Assembly (NCBI GenBank): GCA_002841605.1
Contig: PHAF01000104.1
Location: 1-6,346 of the forward strand
Reading direction: 5' to 3'
Length of the DNA stretch: 6,346 nucleotides
Origin: Firmicutes bacterium HGW-Firmicutes-10
GTDB lineage: Bacteria; Bacillota_I; Bacilli_A; Erysipelotrichales; Erysipelotrichaceae
Part shown: in pieces, positions 4,412 to 6,346 of the stretch
Layout of the letters: each line of letters opens with the position of its first letter
Position numbering within the stretch: position 1 is the first letter of the stretch
Translations under genes and position numbers: made by a program
Notes under the pieces: model-generated
Database searches by the model: none
Seen by the model: only the letters and a program-made list of their open reading frames with translations
What the model was told of the DNA's origin: nothing

Positions 4412-6243
4412 TGAAATTTGATGTAAAAAAACGGCTGATAACAGCCACGCTCTTCATCCTTGCCGGTTGGATCAGCCACTGGCTATCTCTTCCCTTTTTG
4501 TTTTACGGCTTTATGATCCTTGCTACAACGTTAACGATTTTCCCGATCGCAAAAACAGCGATTGCCGGATTACGTTACAAAGTTGTCGGCATTGACACAC
4601 TTGTAAGCATTGCAGTTATCGGTGCCTTGCTTATCGGGGAAGTATGGGAAGCTGCAGCTGTCAGTTATCTATACACCTTAGGACACTACCTGGAAAACCG
4701 AACGCTCAAAAAAACGCGCGGAGCCATCGCATCACTGCTCGACAATGTACCCAAACGTGTGACAATCATCGAGAATGACATATCAAAAGAAATAGCTGCC
4801 AGTGAGTTAAGAATCGGGGATATCCTATTTGTCAGAAGCGGCGAACGGATCGCAGCAGATGGAATAATCATTGATGGAAGTGCAATGATCAATGAATCGT
4901 CCATTACCGGAGAATCTGTACCCATCGTCAAAAACACCGGGGATCGGGTGTATAGTTCGACACTGATTGATACCGGTGTACTGAATATTAAAGCAGATCA
5001 CATTGGCGAGGATTCGACATATGGACGTATCATTGCTTTGGTAGAAGAAGCACAAGACAAGAAGGCCAAAATCCAGCGGTCACTTGAAACGTTCGCACAA
5101 TATTACACTCCTTCCATCATTCTTCTTACCATCTTCGTCTATATTTATACTCAAGATATCAGGCTTGCTTTGACCTTGCTAGTCATTTCTTGTCCGGGTG
5201 CATTGGTCATTTCCGCACCGGTTTCTATCGTTGCCGGTATTGGAAACGGCGCAAGAAATGGCATCTTGTTTAAAGGTGGCGATGTCATGGAGAAACTGAG
5301 TGCTGTCAAAGTCGTTGCTTTTGACAAAACCGGAACGCTGACAAGTGGCGAACTGGTCATCAAGCAAGTAGTTACTAACCAAATAAATGAAAATGATTTG
5401 CTTTTTTTGGCAGCATCACTCGAAAATTCTTCGGAGCATCCCTTGGCAAAAGCCGTCATCCGATTTGCTCAACAACATCAAATAGAGTTGTCTATGGCTA
5501 AGGACGTTGAAATTTTACCGGGATTTGGACTTAAAGGCATCGTAAACAATCGCTCCGTTGTCATCGGCAGTCCACGATTATTTGATGATTTGAAGCTGAC
5601 TTCTGTCGATGATCACATCAAAAAACTCGAATCCGACGGTTTGACGGTCATTGCAGTATCAGTGGATGATGAAATTAAGGGATTATTTGGTATTGCCGAT
5701 CAAATAAGACCCAGCGCCAAAAGCGTTATAGATAAACTAAAGACCATGAACATCTTGCCGGTCATGTTGACAGGAGACCATTCTTCAGTCGCTTTGGCCA
5801 TCGGCAAACAAAGCGGCATCGACAACATCAAAGCAAACTGTCTGCCTGCAGATAAAGTTAATTATTTGGAAGAACTTAAATTGAAGTACGGGATGACCGT
5901 AATGGTCGGAGATGGTATCAACGATGCTCCTGCTCTGGCAAATGCGGATTTCGGAATTGCGATGGGGTCTTATACCAACCACACCGCTATGGAAAGCGCA
6001 GATGTCATTCTAAGTTCATCAAAACTTGAAAAACTGCCTTATGCCATAGAACTAAGCAAAGCCACGACCCGAAACATGAAAACCAACATCATCTTTGCAC
6101 TGATCGTTGCCTTTTCGCTGATGATTGGTGTTCTAACAAAGCATGTATTTCTTTCCGTTGGAATGTTGATTCATGAGTTAAGCGTTCTGATCGTCATCAT
6201 CAACGCCATAAGACTTCTCAAGTTCAAAAGCAAAGACGCCTGA
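4411..6243 (+). CDS. P1B-type heavy-metal-translocating ATPase with CPG motif
   Basis: This 610-aa ion pump is predicted to export a soft or transition metal ion at the cost of ATP. Eight membrane helices are expected (about 8-26, 28-48, 62-76, 78-94, 233-248, 252-277, 557-575, 579-603), as in P1B pumps. The actuator domain has TGES (166-169). The phosphorylation site is DKTGT (305-309, Asp305). The nucleotide domain has the P1B-specific HP pair (343-344) and GFGLKG (371-376). The hinge is MLTGD (452-456) followed by GDGINDAP (500-507). In TM6 the metal motif is SCPGALVIS (CPG at 261-263) where CPC or SPC is usual, and TM8 has HELSV (588-592). There is no N-terminal metal-binding domain; the HMA protein translated just upstream (1-nt overlap) probably fills that role. 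No visible SD precedes the start, which fits coupling. Zn/Cd-type or Fe/Co-type transport are both possible; I do not assign a metal. No regulator gene is adjacent. Confidence 0.93.
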   Translation: MKFDVKKRLITATLFILAGWISHWLSLPFLFYGFMILATTLTIFPIAKTAIAGLRYKVVGIDTLVSIAVIGALLIGEVWEAAAVSYLYTLGHYLENRTLKKTRGAIASLLDNVPKRVTIIENDISKEIAASELRIGDILFVRSGERIAADGIIIDGSAMINESSITGESVPIVKNTGDRVYSSTLIDTGVLNIKADHIGEDSTYGRIIALVEEAQDKKAKIQRSLETFAQYYTPSIILLTIFVYIYTQDIRLALTLLVISCPGALVISAPVSIVAGIGNGARNGILFKGGDVMEKLSAVKVVAFDKTGTLTSGELVIKQVVTNQINENDLLFLAASLENSSEHPLAKAVIRFAQQHQIELSMAKDVEILPGFGLKGIVNNRSVVIGSPRLFDDLKLTSVDDHIKKLESDGLTVIAVSVDDEIKGLFGIADQIRPSAKSVIDKLKTMNILPVMLTGDHSSVALAIGKQSGIDNIKANCLPADKVNYLEELKLKYGMTVMVGDGINDAPALANADFGIAMGSYTNHTAMESADVILSSSKLEKLPYAIELSKATTRNMKTNIIFALIVAFSLMIGVLTKHVFLSVGMLIHELSVLIVIINAIRLLKFKSKDA

Positions 6244-6250
6244 GGCGTCT
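6234..6250 (+). other. Hairpin whose loop is the ATPase stop codon
   Basis: AGACGCC (6234-6240) and GGCGTCT (6244-6250) form a perfect, GC-rich 7-bp stem, and the 3-nt loop is exactly the TGA stop codon. No U-run follows, so it is not a terminator alone. It may stabilise the 3' end or assist the terminator just downstream. Confidence 0.6.
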
Positions 6251-6253
6251 CAG

Positions 6254-6284
6254 ACTGTCGACAAAGTAAGTCGGCAGTTTTTTT
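6254..6284 (+). terminator. Intrinsic terminator of the HMA-ATPase operon
   Basis: A 9-bp stem ACTGTCGAC (6254-6262) / GTCGGCAGT (6270-6278), with one U-G pair and a 7-nt AAAGTAA loop, is followed by seven T (6278-6284). Confidence 0.92.
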
Positions 6285-6289
6285 ATGTT

Positions 6290-6317
6290 TTGAGCACGAA
6301 AGACCTCATGTTAAAAT
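6290..6317 (+). promoter_or_regulatory. Promoter of the gene entering at the right edge
   Basis: The -35 TTGAGC (6290-6295, 4 of 6) and the -10 TAAAAT (6312-6317, 5 of 6) are 16 bp apart. They sit right after the terminator, and a plausible SD and start codon follow. Confidence 0.6.
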
Positions 6318-6340
6318 AGAAGTATCAAGAGGGCTCGCCA

Positions 6341-6346
6341 ATGATA
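6341..6346 (+). CDS. Start of an unidentified gene, cut by the window edge
   Basis: Only two codons (ATG ATA) are present. They are preceded by an SD-like AAGAGGG (6327-6333) with a 7-nt gap and by a promoter at 6290-6317. Nothing can be said of the product. Confidence 0.45.

Noticed and set aside
4411..6243. Naming the pump as copper exporter (CopA) or zinc/cadmium exporter (CadA/ZntA)
   Set aside because: The TM6 CPG and TM8 HELSV do not match the residues diagnostic for either group, so a metal-specific gene symbol would be a guess.
6241..6243. TGA read as Trp (Mollicute-type code)
   Set aside because: Trp is encoded by TGG throughout, and TGA here ends the protein just after the last helix and before a terminator.
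1..6346. CRISPR arrays, insertion sequences, tRNA/rRNA genes, attachment sites
   Set aside because: No regularly spaced repeats, transposase-like frames, terminal inverted repeats or structured RNA motifs were seen on either strand.

Overview
The window looks like a chromosomal segment of a low-GC Gram-positive bacterium (Bacillota, most likely a fermentative anaerobe). The grounds are strong purine-rich ribosome binding sites, intrinsic terminators with long U-runs, TAA/TAG/TGA all used as stops with Trp encoded by TGG, a type III glutamine synthetase, and a rubredoxin-like protein. A class such as Erysipelotrichia or Clostridia would fit, but no marker here fixes the taxon.

Left part (minus strand, 1-1866). 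Reading in the minus direction, a small rubredoxin-like protein gene (1866-1531) is followed by an intrinsic terminator and then by a separately promoted two-gene unit. This unit is a fused GT2 glycosyltransferase/GtrA flippase-like protein (1431-391) and, 3 nt later, the N-terminal 129 codons of a membrane-anchored phosphodiester glycosidase-type protein that runs off the left edge. The pair is likely to act in cell-envelope glycan assembly and trimming.

Centre. A 180-bp divergent intergenic region (1867-2046) holds an extended -10 promoter reading left and a conventional promoter reading right. Between them lie a perfect 18-bp AT-rich palindrome and 10-bp-phased repeats that may be regulatory. 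The rightward promoter serves the type III glutamine synthetase (2047-4119), which is monocistronic and closed by a strong terminator that starts inside its stop codon.

Right part (plus strand, 4184-6243). This is a two-gene metal-efflux-type operon. A stand-alone 75-residue heavy-metal-associated (HMA) domain protein with a CxxC site overlaps by 1 nt (TAATG) a P1B-type ATPase that has no metal-binding domain of its own. The ATPase is otherwise complete, but its membrane metal motif reads CPG instead of CPC, and TM8 carries HELSV, so its metal cannot be assigned with confidence. Two hairpins close the operon. A promoter, an SD and the first codons of another gene (6341 onward) end the window.

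I see no CRISPR array, mobile element, tRNA or rRNA. No stretch over 300 bp lacks a gene. The most notable points are the atypical ATPase metal site with its metal-binding domain encoded separately, an inverted repeat placed over the HMA-ATPase promoter, and stop codons built into the hairpins of all three finished transcription units.
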